Source: an uncultured Mycoplasmataceae bacterium | Lineage (GTDB): Bacteria > Bacillota_I > Bacilli_A > Mycoplasmatales > Mycoplasmoidaceae | DNA length: 64,000 bases | NCBI GenBank assembly: GCA_900544585.1 | Contig: UQVX01000002.1 | Location: forward strand, 1 to 64,000 | Direction of reading: 5' to 3' | Shown: positions 46,443 through 58,591 of the stretch, piece by piece | Position numbering within the stretch: position 1 is the stretch's first letter | Layout of the letters: each line of letters starts with the position of its first letter | The notes under the pieces: model-generated | The model's database searches: none | Told to the model about the DNA's origin: nothing | The model's input: the letters and a program-made list of their open reading frames with translations, nothing else | Program-made: the position numbers and the translations under genes

Positions 46443-47354
46443 ATAATTATTGCCTTCATTGGTAAGAATCCGCCCATTAGTTTTTTTAATAATTAAACCA
46501 ATTCTTAATAAATATGGTTCAACAACATTTTCAATTGTTTTGATATCTAAAAATAATTGTTGAGAAATAGATTTAATTCCAATTGCTTGATGTGATGTTT
46601 TATTTAATATTTTTAAATATGAAACGTCAACATCTGTTAATCCTTTTGGATAAATGCCAATAGCTACAAAAATTTCGTTTGATCTATGTTGGGGATTAAT
46701 TAATTTGTAATCATAATAACGATTAACTAAATTAATTGCTATTCTTGGTGTTCCTTTGCTATAACTGGCAATTTGTTTAATTTCATTTTTATCTAAATGT
46801 AAATTATTCTTATAGCATAACAAACTAATAATTTCTTCAATTTCATTTTCATCATATAGATCAATAAAAAACTTTATGCCAAATCGGTCAATAAAAGGAC
46901 TTGGTAATTGACCAATGTTGGTAGTTGCACATATCATTGTAAATTTGGGCACTTTTAAACGTGAGTATTGACTATTAAATTCTTTACCAATTTTTACATC
47001 AATAACAAAATCTTCTAAAATTGAGTAAAACATTTCTAAACACTTTAAATTAATTTTATGTGCTTCATCAATAAAAATAATGTCACCTTCACTTAACATT
47101 GAAATTAGATCTAAAACATCGCTTACTAGTTGAATACTTGGACCTTGTACATGGTGAATATGACTATTTAATTCATTAGCAACAATGCTGGCTAATGTTG
47201 TTTTCCCAACTCCAGCACTACCATACATTAAGATATGATCTAATTGTTTATTTTGTTGTTGAGCAGATCGGATATAAACACTCAATGATTCTTTGATGTT
47301 TAGCTTACCAATAAATTCAGTTAATAATTTGGGTCTAACTATTAATTCTTGCAT
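46428..47354 (-). CDS. ruvB: Holliday junction helicase RuvB
   Basis: AAA+ motor driving branch migration, 308 aa. GSAGVGKTTLA is Walker A, IIFIDEAHKI Walker B, ATTNIGQLPSPFIDRFG sensor/arginine-finger region, and the C-terminal winged helix follows. ATG 47354 is preceded by GAGGATATT. Starts inside ruvA (20-base overlap). Confidence 0.94.
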   Translation of the reverse strand: MQELIVRPKLLTEFIGKLNIKESLSVYIRSAQQQNKQLDHILMYGSAGVGKTTLASIVANELNSHIHHVQGPSIQLVSDVLDLISMLSEGDIIFIDEAHKINLKCLEMFYSILEDFVIDVKIGKEFNSQYSRLKVPKFTMICATTNIGQLPSPFIDRFGIKFFIDLYDENEIEEIISLLCYKNNLHLDKNEIKQIASYSKGTPRIAINLVNRYYDYKLINPQHRSNEIFVAIGIYPKGLTDVDVSYLKILNKTSHQAIGIKSISQQLFLDIKTIENVVEPYLLRIGLIIKKTNGRILTNEGNNYLSML

Positions 47355-47925
47355 TTTTAATATCCTCAATTAATAAACAAAAAATATCAGAAAATTTATT
47401 TTTTAAGATTTCATCCTTGCGCCCCCAAACTACTTTGGTACTAATTTGCTTGCTATATCCTAATTGTTGTAAATTATTGATAGCTGCATTAATTCTTTTT
47501 ATTTCATCATTGTTATAATTTTGCAAATCTTTTTTGCGGTAAAAATCAATAATAGCATTTGTAATGCTATTAGATAACCCATATTTTTGACTAATTTCAT
47601 ATGAATTATTTTCTTGCACCAAGGATAGCAGTTCTTGATAACCATTTTTAATAATTTTTAATGCGGTTTTTATTCCAATGCCATCAATATTAATAAGGTC
47701 ATAAAAACCTATTGCATTATCTAAATTACTGAAACCAAAATTAATTCGGGTTTCTATACTTTTATCCCCCATTGCAATATAAATAAAGATGTATAACTTA
47801 TATTCTTGATTAAGTTCATATTTATTTATTTCATCAACATAAATTTCTTTTAAATGGTGTTCATTCTCCAAAAAAATACTATTAGCATGCTTATATGCTA
47901 CTTTACCTTTAAAACTATCAAACAT
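47335..47925 (-). CDS. ruvA: Holliday junction DNA-binding protein RuvA
   Basis: 196 aa. Three domains: an OB-like N-terminus (MFDSFKGKVAYKHANSIF), helix-hairpin-helix motifs LINIDGIGIKTALKIIKNG and a C-terminal RuvB-binding domain (INAAINNLQQLGYS). ATG 47925 is chosen because GAGG lies upstream and the product begins like the family. Confidence 0.92.
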   Translation of the reverse strand: MFDSFKGKVAYKHANSIFLENEHHLKEIYVDEINKYELNQEYKLYIFIYIAMGDKSIETRINFGFSNLDNAIGFYDLINIDGIGIKTALKIIKNGYQELLSLVQENNSYEISQKYGLSNSITNAIIDFYRKKDLQNYNNDEIKRINAAINNLQQLGYSKQISTKVVWGRKDEILKNKFSDIFCLLIEDIKNARINS

Positions 47926-47981
47926 ATTTATTAACCTCATTAATAAATAAGTTATGAAACTAATAAATTACTTATTCAAGT

Positions 47982-48015
47982 AAAAAAAGATAACCTTTAC
48001 AGATTATCTTTTTTT
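47982..48015. terminator. Bidirectional intrinsic terminator
   Basis: Perfect 12-bp repeat AAAAAAAGATAA (47982-47993) and TTATCTTTTTTT (48004-48015), loop CCTTTACAGA. It lies after the Ig-like surface gene, which is on the minus strand, and before ruvA. Confidence 0.88.
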
Positions 48016-48041
48016 GTAACTATATTAATTACTTAATCTAA

Positions 48042-50486
48042 TTAGATTTTGTTTACATCTAAATAGAATTGAACGTTTGAACCAATTGCTGCTAATTTAC
48101 CATTTTTGTAAACATTGCAATAAAAGTGCATTGTTTTACCTTGTTGAGTCTTTAGTTCATATGCTTTCTTTAACAAATCAGAACTTGGTTTTAGTTCATT
48201 ACTTGTTGCGCCATCAATTTTTACACCACCAAAGTTAGCTCCATTTGTTGTGTAATATCATTGGTAAGTTGCTGATGAATCATTAGTTAAAACTGTATAA
48301 CCAGCATTATGATATTCAGTTAATGGTTGGAAATTAGAATTTACATATGCCATTGTTGAGTATACTGATGTCTTGCTAATACTTACTGCACCAGATGGGT
48401 TTTCACTACTTCCACTAGTTTTTGGTTTAATATTAATACTTAAATTATCACTTTGGATTGCAGTTGTTGTACCTGATACCATTACAGCATATTGTCATGT
48501 TGTATTAGTTGTTACACCAGCAGTATCGGCAGTTTTAATTGTAAGTACAGGGTTTGTTGCACCTTCAATATTAGTTCAATGGAAACCATCTTTTGAAACC
48601 ATTCATTGGTATTTAACTTTATTAGAGCTAGTTACAGTAACTGATAATTCAGCAGTGTCTACACCAGCTGTTAATTCATTTTTAGTTGATTTTAAACTTG
48701 CGATAGTGATTATTTCAGATTGTGGTTTGATTGTTAAAGTAATTAACTTACTATGAACTGCGCTTGCTGCATCTTTTCTTGGATAAACATTAACATAGAA
48801 ATTTCAAGTTGTTTCTTTAGTAATATCTCTAATTTGCACATTACCAATTTCATATGTATTTAATGTTCCGCCTTGAACTTTATTTCAAGTCTTTTGATTA
48901 TCTTTACTTACATATCAATCATAAATTAAGTCTTGAGTTTTGTCTGTGCTTTCAGCATTAACAAATAATCTAGTTGAATTATTTGTTTCAACAGTGACAT
49001 TCGTTGATTGACCACTAATATTAACTTTCTTAGCTTCTACTTCTGGAGCAGAAATTGTTCCACTATTATTGCTAATAGATAAAGTTAAATTAGCACTTTG
49101 TAGAATATACTCACCTTGTGAACCTGTAACTTGTACACAATACACTCATTCTTGACCATTAGCGTCTTTAGTTTCATTAGCAGGCACTGTGTATGTTGAT
49201 TGTGTTGCACCTGGAATTGTTGTAAATTTTCCAGAATTAGTCTTATCAACTAATCATTGATATTTTAAACCACTTGTACCAAAGTTTGACTTTGCAGAAA
49301 CTGATAAAGTTGATGTTTCACCAGGTTTAATGAATGAATTACTAATTTTTAAATCAGTAATAGTTAAGTCTTCTTTGACAGGGTTAATAGTTAAGCTAAA
49401 CTTTTTGCTGTGAACAGCTTGAGAAGCATCTTTTCTTGGATAAACATTACAATAAATTTCTCATGTTGTATTAGTTTTAATGTCTTTAATGTCATCATTT
49501 GAAATTAACAAACTATTAAAACTTCCACCTTGAACCAAAACAAAGTCAGCATTTGGTTTCTTAACATATCAATCATAAACTAAGTAATCAGAACCTGAAT
49601 ATTGTGCACTAACAGATAAACTTGTTGCCCCATTTGTGTTTACAGTTGGATTCAATGTTGATTGAGCAATAATTTTAACTGTTGAATTTAAGGTTGGATT
49701 GTTTGAATCAACACCTGTTTTTGGTGTGATTGTAACAATTGAAACTTCACTTTCATTTAAGAACTTCTTTGGATTTGCTAAACTAGCATATCTACATAAA
49801 TATTTTTTTACTGTCTGTTGACTAACAGTAGTTTCAGATGCTGGAATTGTATAGCTTGATTGTGTTGCACCTGAAATTGCTTGGAAACCATTATTGTCAC
49901 CATTATCAACAAATCATTGGTAAACAACTGAATTTCTATCTGAGCTTACTGCTCTAGTTGATAAAGTTGTAGTTGTTCCAGATTCTAATTTTACATTAGT
50001 TTGAGGTTGGTCATATATAGTGATAAATGTTTCACTAGTTGGTTGAATAGTAACATGAATATCTTCCACCACTAGTGTGTCAATTGTGAATCTATCTTTA
50101 ATTTCACATTTGTAAGTCCAATGTGTAATTTCAGAAACATTTCTTGTTTGGCCTTCATCAAGCAAGTATGTGTTCTTTGCTCCACCTTGAACAATAGAAT
50201 ATCCTTTACCATTACCTTTGTCAACGTATCAATTGTAGATCAAATTAGACGTTTCACCAGTTGTGTTAACAACCAATGTAGTCGCCTCACCTTGTTTCAC
50301 AGTTACATTTTGTGAGTGGTTAACAACATCAAAACTTCCATTAAGACTAGATGTAATACTTGTTAGTTTATTTTGACTATTTTTTTGTGTCAAAGCTCAA
50401 CCAGTAACACCAGCTGCTGAAGCTACTAAAACACCTGTAGTTGCAGCTAGGATACTTAATGTAAATTTCCTAATCGATTTTTTCAT
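48042..50486 (-). CDS. Surface protein with tandem Ig-like domains, 814 aa
   Basis: ATG 50486 with AAAAGGAG upstream. Residues 1 to about 35 form a signal/anchor helix (KFTLSILAATTGVLVASAA) without lipobox Cys. The rest is a series of roughly 85-100-residue beta-sandwich repeats, each with a WYVDKGNGKGY- or YQWLVDKTNSG-like strand, a TYxVPAxET-type turn and a second WxYxCxV strand, resembling Ig-like/PKD modules of bacterial surface proteins. No lectin or enzyme motif seen. Adhesion or shielding is an inference. Many TGA Trp codons interrupt it under the standard code. Confidence 0.8.
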
Positions 50487-50578
50487 ACTTTTTCTCCTTT
50501 TATTTAAAAAAAATATATTTGTTTTGTTTGGTAATCATAGTTTTGAAATTCAAAATAGCTAACATTTCTATTGTAATA

Positions 50579-51466
50579 TTATTTTGACTTTTTAGAAAGA
50601 AAATTATTTTTATTATCTTTGAAATATGATTTTGCTGCTAATATTTGTTGTTTAATACCTAATACCAATGCATCTAAATTTGGGTATTTTTTTACATTAC
50701 CAATTTTTTTATAAAAAATTACTTTTAATTCTTGGCCATAAAATTCTGGGCCATCATAATCAATTAAATGAGTTTCAAATTGTTTACATGTAATTCCTGC
50801 AATAGTTTTAGGTACACCAATAAAAGTCACTGCTTGATAACTAGTATTATTCAATTCTGCTTTTGTGATGTAAACTCCATCACTAGGTGTAATCTTGGTT
50901 GTGTTGTAAATAAAATTAGCTGTCCTAAAACCTAATTTTCTTCCTAACATTTGCCCTTCAACTACTGTTGATGTGTAGTAATAAGGTTGCAACAAACATT
51001 GGTTGGCTGATTCAATATCATCTTGTTCAATCATTTTTTTAATATTAGTTGTTGATACATTATCATTGCGAGCGATGATGTTAACATTAAAAAATTGGTT
51101 TAAGAAATTTACATCTTGTTGATCATTACCAAATTTAAAATCATCCCCAACAATAATTTGGTTAAAATTTCATTTTTTCAAAAAATTTTCAATAAATGTA
51201 ATTGCATTCATATTAATTTTTTGTAAATCTAGAATAATAACATTATTGGGATGGTAGGTCTGGCTTATTTCTTTAATTCTTTCTTGTAAACTATAAATTG
51301 GTTTTTGATTTTTCTTAAGAAAATTAAAAGTTAATACAGTTGTGTTACCTTTTAAATTTTTAAATAATTTTGCATGCCCAATATGTAAGCCGTCAAAAAA
51401 ACCAATAACTAGATTGTCTGTTGATAAATTAATATTATCATCATAACTATTAATGTAATAAACCAT
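50579..51466 (-). CDS. ribF: Bifunctional riboflavin kinase/FAD synthetase
   Basis: Makes FMN and FAD from riboflavin. 295 aa. The N-terminal nucleotidyltransferase has GFFDGLHIGHAKLFK with HxGH; the C-terminal flavokinase has GRKLGFRTANFIYNTTK (GxPTAN equivalent reads RTAN) and PSDGVYI. It overlaps truB by 17 bases, the same ribF-truB pairing seen in many Firmicutes. Confidence 0.92.
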
Positions 51467-52103
51467 TTAAATCCTTTATTTCTAACGCGTCATCTAATTT
51501 ATAGTTGCCAATTTTTGTTCTTATTAAATTTGCTAATGTGGCAAAATTATTAAGTTTTATCCCTAAATCATAAGCAAAACTACGGACATAGAAACCTTTG
51601 CTGACATCTATTTTAATAATGAGTTGATTATTTGAATAATCAATAACTTCATAGTTGCATAACTTAACTAGTTTAGGTTCTAATGCAAAATCAATATTTT
51701 TTCTAGCTAATTCATAAGCTTTCTTACCATTAACTTTAATGGCACTATATTTGGGAGGTAATTGGTAATAATCACAATTCAAAAATGTGTCTAGTGCATT
51801 TTTGATAGCAACCAAATCTAGGGTCATAGGTTGGTAATTGACGACATCGCCTTCACTGTCATATGTAGTAGTCGAGTAATTAAAATGGATGGTGGCAAGA
51901 TAAGTTTTATTGTCTGAAAGCAATGAATTTAATTGCTTTGTTCCTTCATTTAAACCTAAAATTAATAACCCAGTGGCTAATGGGTCTAATGTGCCAGCGT
52001 GCCCAATCTTTTTTAAGTTTAGGATATTTTTAACTTTTTTAACCACATCATTTGATGTTCAGTGTTTAGGTTTATTAATAAGTAAAAGATTATTGTTTTC
52101 CAT
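51450..52103 (-). CDS. truB: tRNA pseudouridine-55 synthase TruB
   Basis: Forms pseudouridine 55 in tRNA. 217 aa from ATG 52103 (MENNNLLLINKPKHWTSND). The catalytic Asp is in GHAGTLDPLATGLL; further family marks are PPKYSAIKVNGKKAYELAR and GFYVRSFAYDLG. It lacks the C-terminal PUA domain of longer relatives. Starts inside the PD-(D/E)XK-like gene (14-base overlap). Confidence 0.94.
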
Positions 52104-53067
52104 AACAAATAATTTCATCTTCCACAAACTTAATTAATTTTGGATCAATGTCCTTTGTATTAATGTATCATGCATAGTTTAATCTTGGATTGAAAAAACC
52201 AATTTTACTAATATTTTGGTAACACGATTGTTTGCTATGCAGCCCCATAATTCAATACATGAGAATTTGCAGGGTATCTTTACTAGAAGGTTTCTTTATA
52301 GAAACTTTTAAATCCCATAATCCATTTGGGGTTAAAAAATCTGCATCACCACAAGAAACTACCTTACTATAACCGCCAGTTGTTGGCGAATTAGAATTTA
52401 CATCATTAAAAGTAATGGTATGCTTGATTATTTTTCCTTCGCTAGCAAAAAAATTCAATGAATTAACAACCATTATCCGAATGTTTTCAAGTGTTTCATT
52501 ATTTATGTTTTCAATCAATTTTCAAGTTTTAAAATAACCACCAGCTCTATATCATGCATCATATTGCGCTAGTCTACAAGCATTAAATATAGAATTATCA
52601 TCTAAGCCTTGGACATTCTTTAAAAATTTATTAAAAAGTTTAAGAGTCTTATCTTTAGTTAATAATTTAATGATGCTATTAAAGAATAATGCAAAGACAT
52701 TTTTAGATTTTTGTTTTGTCATCAAGGCAAGAAATTGTTGATCACTAATGAAATTGATATTACCTAATTTATCAATCTTAATATCACCGTTATTCTCTCA
52801 TTCATTTTTGAACTTTGCTCCTCGCAATGAAATAGAAAAGGCTGTTTTAGAATCATTATCAGACATATAACGAGTTAAATAATCAACGGCTAAGCCCACA
52901 ATACTAGCATCTACATTCTCACAGTTTCTATCAAATAATCCTTTTTTATCCACAAATGTTTTTTCCTGAAACATTTTTAGTGGTAAATAACCATATCTAG
53001 GTTGTTTTAGATGTTTTAGATTTGGATCTCTTTGGATAGCATTGATTCTGGAAGTGACTGAATACAT
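52090..53067 (-). CDS. PD-(D/E)XK nuclease-like protein in the truB operon
   Basis: 325 aa, family not known to me. The C-terminal part GDADFLTPNGLWDLKVSIKK followed by LQILMYWIMGLHS fits the PD-(D/E)XK pattern (GD-D-L ... (W/I)DxK ... QLxxYxxL), so nuclease or nuclease-fold is a reasonable inference. The N-terminal half (RINAIQRDPNLKHLKQPRYG...) contains many basic residues. It is overlapped by truB, so it is co-translated with tRNA-modification and flavin genes rather than lying in the accessory region. Confidence 0.6.
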
Positions 53068-53134
53068 ATTGATGTTAGAAATTTTATCTACAATATTAAT
53101 TCTAAATTAATCCATCTAATATAATTAATACATC

Positions 53135-53467
53135 ATGGCTAAGATTAATAAAAATAGAAGATCACATTTAAAAAAAGATCATCTTAATTGAAATAAAAAC
53201 AAACCATTAGGGATTAATCATTTAAGTGTTTTGTTTGATAATGCAAGTACTACTATGTGGTACATTATCGCAAGAAAAAAAATTTTTATTGTTAATGTTT
53301 TTTGTTGAATTAATAAAAAAGAACACCTAAGATTGCAAAAAGAAATTTTTATTAATAACTTTAATCAATACTATAACTTTGAATACAACTTTGTTTATGA
53401 AAATGATGAATTTAATCAAGTTTACAATACCAAGATGACAGTTTTTAAAATCTTTAAACCATATTAA
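53135..53467 (+). CDS. Uncharacterised basic protein, 110 aa
   Basis: ATG 53135 to TAA 53465, several TGA Trp. Begins MAKINKNRRSHLKKDHLNW, then a hydrophobic-aromatic middle (MWYIIARKKIFIVNVFCW) and an acidic/aromatic end. No family recognised. Ribosome binding site is weak. Spaced about 100 bases from the next gene. Confidence 0.55.
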
Positions 53468-53563
53468 CTTTGTTAAATAATTCTTATTTCATTAAAATAT
53501 ATAGTGTTTAAGTAACAACACAGTTGATATTTTGTTAATAATATGCATGATTTTAGAGGGTTT

Positions 53564-54403
53564 ATGAACAAAAAATTAGTTTTTTTTGATGTAGATGGGA
53601 CATTGCTTAATGACCAAAAAACTATAAATGAATCAACTATTAAAGCAATTAGTGAATTAAAAGATAAAGGGTTTATTTTTTGTATTGCGACTGGTAGAGG
53701 ATTGACTGAAGGGATTATTGAAATTGCAAGAATCGCTGGATTAAATGGATATTTGGTTCTTGGTAATGGTAACTATGTTTGAGATTTGAATAATGAATCA
53801 TTATCATTAATTGGTATGCCACTTGCAAGCCAAGTAATTAATGATTTCTATAATTCAGCAGTCAAATCTAAAAGACAATTAAACTTGTTTTTTGATGATG
53901 CCACAATCAAAAACTATTACTTCGGTGAGAGTGTAAATATAGATATTCAAGACCCAAACTTTTACGTTGCAGGGCCATCAATTTATAATTACTCTAATGT
54001 TGATGAAGTTACTGAGGATTTGAAAAAACCAATTGTCCATGTTAGTCTAAAAGCTGAACAAGAAATAATTAAACAATATTATCCTAAATTAAAAAAATGA
54101 GAAAATGATAAGTTGGCACAAGTTTCTAATGTTTTAAATGTTTATGTTGAAGCAGAATCATATGGAATCTCTAAATGAAGTGGTGTTCAATATGTCCAAA
54201 AAAAATTAAATATCTCTAATGAAAATACATATGCAATTGGTGATTCTAAAAATGATAAAATCTTATTAACCAATGTTGGTAATTCTATTTGTATGGAAAA
54301 TGGCGATCCAGAAATGAAAAAAATTGCCAAAATTACAATTGGTAACAACAATACAGACTCAATTGCAAATTACTTATACACATTAATTGAAAATGAAAAA
54401 TAA
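53564..54403 (+). CDS. HAD superfamily Cof-type phosphatase
   Basis: Phosphohydrolase acting on small phosphorylated metabolites, substrate unknown. 279 aa. Motif I FFDVDGTLLND, motif II FCIATGRG, and motifs III/IV AIGDSKNDKILL are intact; a Cof-type cap domain lies between. ATG 53564 is preferred (GAGG four bases upstream plus family fit) over 53543. Overlaps rpe by 11 bases. Confidence 0.9.
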
Positions 54404-55067
54404 TCAACAAATTGTTCCAAGTTTATTATCATTTAATAAAAATGATTGGGATTACTACTTCATTCTATTTCAACATGCTAACTTAGAGTACATTCATTTT
54501 GATGTAATGGATAAAGACTATGTTGGTAATACTGCGTACAATGAAAAAGATTTCCATAAATTTATTCATATTCACAATAATTTAAAAGCACATGTGCATT
54601 TAATGGTGATGGACCCATTAAATGAAGTAGAAAAATATTTCCACAAGAAAACTGATGCTATATGTTTTCATTTTGATGTTTATGAAAACCAAGAAATGGT
54701 TTTTGAATGTTTAGAAAAAATAAAAAAAGCAGGCATAAAAGCAGGCATTGCAATTAATCCTAATTTTGCAATTTGGGATTATGAACAATACTTACAAGCT
54801 TGTGATTTTATTACATTGATGGGTGTATTTCCAGGTAAAGCAGGACAAAAATTTGAAATCAGTTGCCTGCAAAATTTAAAAGAATTAAAAGAGTGATCAC
54901 AAAAAAATCATAAAGAATTTCTAATTGAAATTGATGGCGGAATGAACTTTGATACTATTCCCTTAGTGTTAAAAGATAGTCAATATTTAGTAAGTGGCTC
55001 ATTCTTAGCTAAAAACATTAACAAATTACAAGAAATTACAACCTGAATGGAAAATTTAGAAGTTTAA
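54393..55067 (+). CDS. rpe: Ribulose-phosphate 3-epimerase
   Basis: Pentose-phosphate pathway enzyme, 224 aa TIM barrel. Key segments: VPSLLSFNKNDWD, EYIHFDVMDKDYV (catalytic Asp and metal His), AHVHLMVMDP, LMGVFPGKAGQKFE (normally PGFGGQ) and EIDGGMN with the second catalytic Asp. ATG 54393. The end overlaps the convergent rnhC stop. Confidence 0.92.
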
Positions 55068-56002
55068 TTATTAAGTTTGGTAATAATTTTTTGGGTGTTA
55101 GAAAAGTGTAATTTGACATAATAGTTTAACACTCTATTAATTTCTTCAGTATTACCATGACATTGATTTATTAATTGAAAGCTAGCGTTTTCAATTTTAT
55201 TGTTTCATGCGCCTAATGGCAACTGAATTTGGGCTTGTAGCGATAATTGTTTTATTTGTTCTAAATAGAAATAACGAGCGATAATTGATGCACAGGCAAC
55301 TGCTAAATATTTTGTTTCAGCATGTGTGCAAAAAGTAAAACGTAGTTTATTATTAGTGATTTGTGCTTGATTTAAATATGCATGGAATTTAGCACTTGAA
55401 ACATATTGATCAATAATAATTTCGTCAATCACTTTGTTTTGTGATTTTAGCTTGTCAACTAATTTATTAATGGCAGTATAGTGCCCAATGGTTTTAATAA
55501 CATGGCTATTGTGATATAGTTCAATCAAATGATTATATTCAATCGGGAAAATGTTGTAAATTTCATATGGCACAATAGCAATTAACTTCATAGCTAAATC
55601 ACAAATTGTGGTGTCATCCAATAATTTTGAATCTTTGATGTTCAAATCATTTATCTTAGCAACAAGCTTGTCATCTAAAAAAACTGCGCAAACACATAAA
55701 CCACCAAAATAATCACCAACACCAACTTCATCTGAACCGATAATATTGGTCTGTTGAATTTTTGGATTCATCAAGGCAAGATTAGGTAAATAAGAAGCAA
55801 AAAATGCTTCTATTACTTGTTTTGTTTCATTACCTTGAATTAAACATTTCTGGGTTCTATAAATTGTTATTTTTGTTTTTTTATATTCTAATAAATACTC
55901 AATATAGTTGTTCTTGATTGGTAAATACTTGACTAAATTACTATTTAAAATTTGTTTTTTTTCTTGTGGAGTAATTAAGAAGCTAAATGTGTTTAAACTC
56001 AT
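55064..56002 (-). CDS. rnhC: Ribonuclease HIII
   Basis: Cleaves RNA in RNA-DNA hybrids. 312 aa: an N-terminal TBP-like substrate-binding domain followed by the catalytic domain with GSDEVGVGDYFGGL (the GTDEVGxGD motif), DSKLLDD and the C-terminal THAETKYLAVACASIIARY. This N-terminal extension separates HIII from HII. Confidence 0.9.
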
Positions 56003-56042
56003 ATATACTTAAGATTATACTTAGAATCTAAGGATAATAACG

Positions 56043-56396
56043 ATGTTCAAAATGAATGGATTAGGAATTGATATTGTTGACTTGAGTCGTCATGAATTTG
56101 ATGATAGACAGTTTGCCAAACGTTACATGACAAAGTTAGAATATGAAAATTTTTTATGTTGTGAATCTAAACAAGCCCAACGTAATTATATGGGGTGTAT
56201 TTGGTCATTAAAAGAAGCAATTATTAAAGCCATTAATCATGAATATTTATTTAGTGAAATTGAAATTATATTAACTAAAGAGGCTCCAATGTGTCAACTT
56301 AAAAACCACACCTTATTTTTATCAGTTAGTTTTGAAAAAACATTAGTTGTGGCAATTGCAATTGGTTTTAAAAGTTCTAATGGGAATGAATTGTAA
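56043..56396 (+). CDS. acpS: Holo-acyl carrier protein synthase
   Basis: Transfers 4'-phosphopantetheine to the acyl carrier protein (acpP at 14.8 kb). 117 aa. GLGIDIVDLSRHEF has the Mg-binding Asp and CIWSLKEAIIKAI the Glu of the family motif (WxxKEAxxK). ATG 56043 preceded by AAGGATAATAACG. Its 3' end overlaps the convergent ZIP gene by 20 bases. Confidence 0.92.
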   Translation: MFKMNGLGIDIVDLSRHEFDDRQFAKRYMTKLEYENFLCCESKQAQRNYMGCIWSLKEAIIKAINHEYLFSEIEIILTKEAPMCQLKNHTLFLSVSFEKTLVVAIAIGFKSSNGNEL

Positions 56397-57273
56397 TTAA
56401 TAATGTTGCTAGTGTAATACCAATACCTAACCAGCTAGTGGTGTAAATTCATTGTTTAATAGAGGCGTTGCGATAGTGAATAAACTCAGGAATAATTTCT
56501 AAAATACCAGCCAATGTCATTAAAGAACCACTAATAGAATAAAGTAAAGGCATTAGTCATCAAATTGATTCAATGACATTAATTAAAAATCCCCCTAGAA
56601 TAGTAAAAGGTATCATTAAAGCAAGAATGCCAGTAGTGATTAAAAATGACTTAAAACGTTGATTATTTTGAATATCTAATTGAATTAGATAAATAATGAT
56701 TGATGTTGGTATTAAGTGAATGACAAACACAATAATCATACCCCAATTGTCAAATTGGGCTATCGCATTATTAGCAGTGTTTGCCATAAAACCTAATACT
56801 ATCCCATCCACTAAACGATGCCCTAAAAGCAAGATGATTGGTAATCATTTATTAGTTTTATTGTCAATATCAGAAGCGTTGTATAAAAAATCTGCATGAT
56901 TGTGGTCATGGTGGTGAACATGAAAATCACCTTTTTTGCTATTGGAAATAGTAAAAATATAACGACTTAAAATTACAATTAAAACACCAATGATGCCGCC
57001 ACCAACAACAACTCCCACCACCTTAAGTGTGTCTATTACACTTAAAGCACCATGGCTAGTAGTACTAAATTGTTCTTTGGCATGATTTATTGCCTCAGCA
57101 ATGAATCCGACTGTCCCTAAAATAATAATTAATCCTGCAGTGAAGGCATACAAATAAGTTTGGACATTTTTGTTAATCTTAATTTTGAATAATGATAAAA
57201 TGCCAACACACAAGGTTGGTACACCTATTCCTAGAGCTAATAAAATTAAAATATTAATGAATGTATTTAACAT
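56377..57273 (-). CDS. ZIP-family metal transporter
   Basis: 298 aa with about eight membrane helices. The third cytoplasmic loop carries a His-rich cluster (HVHHHDHNHADF), and the fourth helix has LGHRLVDGIVLGF, corresponding to the metal-binding HNxxDG/HSxxEG site of ZIP proteins (here H-R-L-V-D-G). Substrate (zinc, iron or manganese) is not determined. Follows nusG by 17 bases, so likely co-transcribed with rpmG-secE-nusG. Confidence 0.82.
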
Positions 57274-57290
57274 TAATTTGTAACCTAAAC

Positions 57291-58037
57291 TTAATCACTT
57301 AATTTTTCTAAATTTGCATAACTCACTTCCGCTTGTGATAAACGGTTAAAGATTTCTACTTCAACAATAGCAATCCCTTTAGCATCATTTTTGTTAATTA
57401 CATAACCAACCTGACCAGCCATATCACCAGCAGTAATTTTTACTTGGTCATTAACATCAAAATCCGCACTATAGACAACAGTCTCAATTACAACTGCATC
57501 ATCAGCTTTATAAATATCATTAGCATCATTTGCCAATTGGTTTTCATTAATGACATCTTCTAGTTTATATTGATCAAAATTTAAAATTCTATCTATCTCA
57601 TCATCACTAACTGGAATTGGTTTAGCACTCTTTCCAGATGAACCAATAATTCCTGTTACTAATTGAGTATTACGGATGATAAATCAAATATCATCATCCA
57701 TAAACATTTTGATAAAAATGTAACCATTAAACTTATTTTTTTCTTCAGTTTTAATTAACTGATAATAAGTTTTGCCATTTTTTTCAATTGTTTTTCATTC
57801 ACCATTTTTTAATTTATTGCCAACATTGCTAGGTGCATTATCAGCACTAAATTCTTCAATGGTAACAACTTTTTCTTTAATAATTCTAATGTCAGCTACT
57901 TTATCAGCATAACCATAAGAAGTGATTTTACCCTTCAAATTTTTGACTACAGATTCTTCATTACCACTAATTGCAGTAATAATATATCACTTTGGTGTAT
58001 TTACATAATCATTTGCAGAAATTGATGCTTTTTTCAT
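57291..58037 (-). CDS. nusG: Transcription elongation factor NusG
   Basis: 248 aa, longer than usual because of an insertion between domains. NGN domain with WYIITAISGNEESVVKNL and FNGYIFIKMFMDDDIWFIIR; KOW domain with NDQVKITAGDMAGQVGYV. TGA as Trp at the conserved WYI and WFI positions. Downstream of secE by 15 bases, the classic order. Confidence 0.93.
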
Positions 58038-58052
58038 AAACTAATTTGGCCT

Positions 58053-58589
58053 TTATAAAATACTAAAAATTAAATCAATAATAAAGAAAATAATTGCTAA
58101 GAAAATAGTAATACTTACCACAACAATTAAATTGGCAATCACAGTCTTTTTAGTAGACCATCTAATTCTACTAAATTCTTTCCCCATCCCAAAAAATCAT
58201 CGCTTGATTTTAAAGGGAACTGTTTCATAAGTTTCACTATAAATTTGTTTTTCTAATTTAAGTTGCTCATGGTGTTTTTTAATAACCTCATGGCGTTTGA
58301 ATCTAACATTTTTATATGCTGTTCAAAACTCTTGATAGGTTGAATAAGAAGAACGTTTAGTTTTAACAAATTCTTGGTTTAATTCTCTAGTGCGTTTTTT
58401 CAGTAATTTTAGTTTCAATCTATCAATGACTATTTTGTCATAGTCATTTTGTTGTTTTTCTAAAGCTTGTTTTTGTTTTTCATAAGCTAGGTTGCCAGGA
58501 TTATTTTGTTCGGGATTATTGTATTTACTTAATAAATCCTTAACTTTTCGTTGATTAACAATTCTTCTACGTTTTACTTTATCTTTCAT
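58053..58589 (-). CDS. secE: Preprotein translocase subunit SecE
   Basis: 178 aa: a long, highly charged coiled N-terminus (MKDKVKRRRIVNQRK...), an amphipathic helix with FGMGKEFSRIRWSTKK (KxxxVxWP-like) and one C-terminal membrane helix (VIANLIVVVSITIFLAI). Extra N-terminal length is usual in mollicutes. Sits between rpmG and nusG. Confidence 0.9.
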
Positions 58590-58591
58590 TG

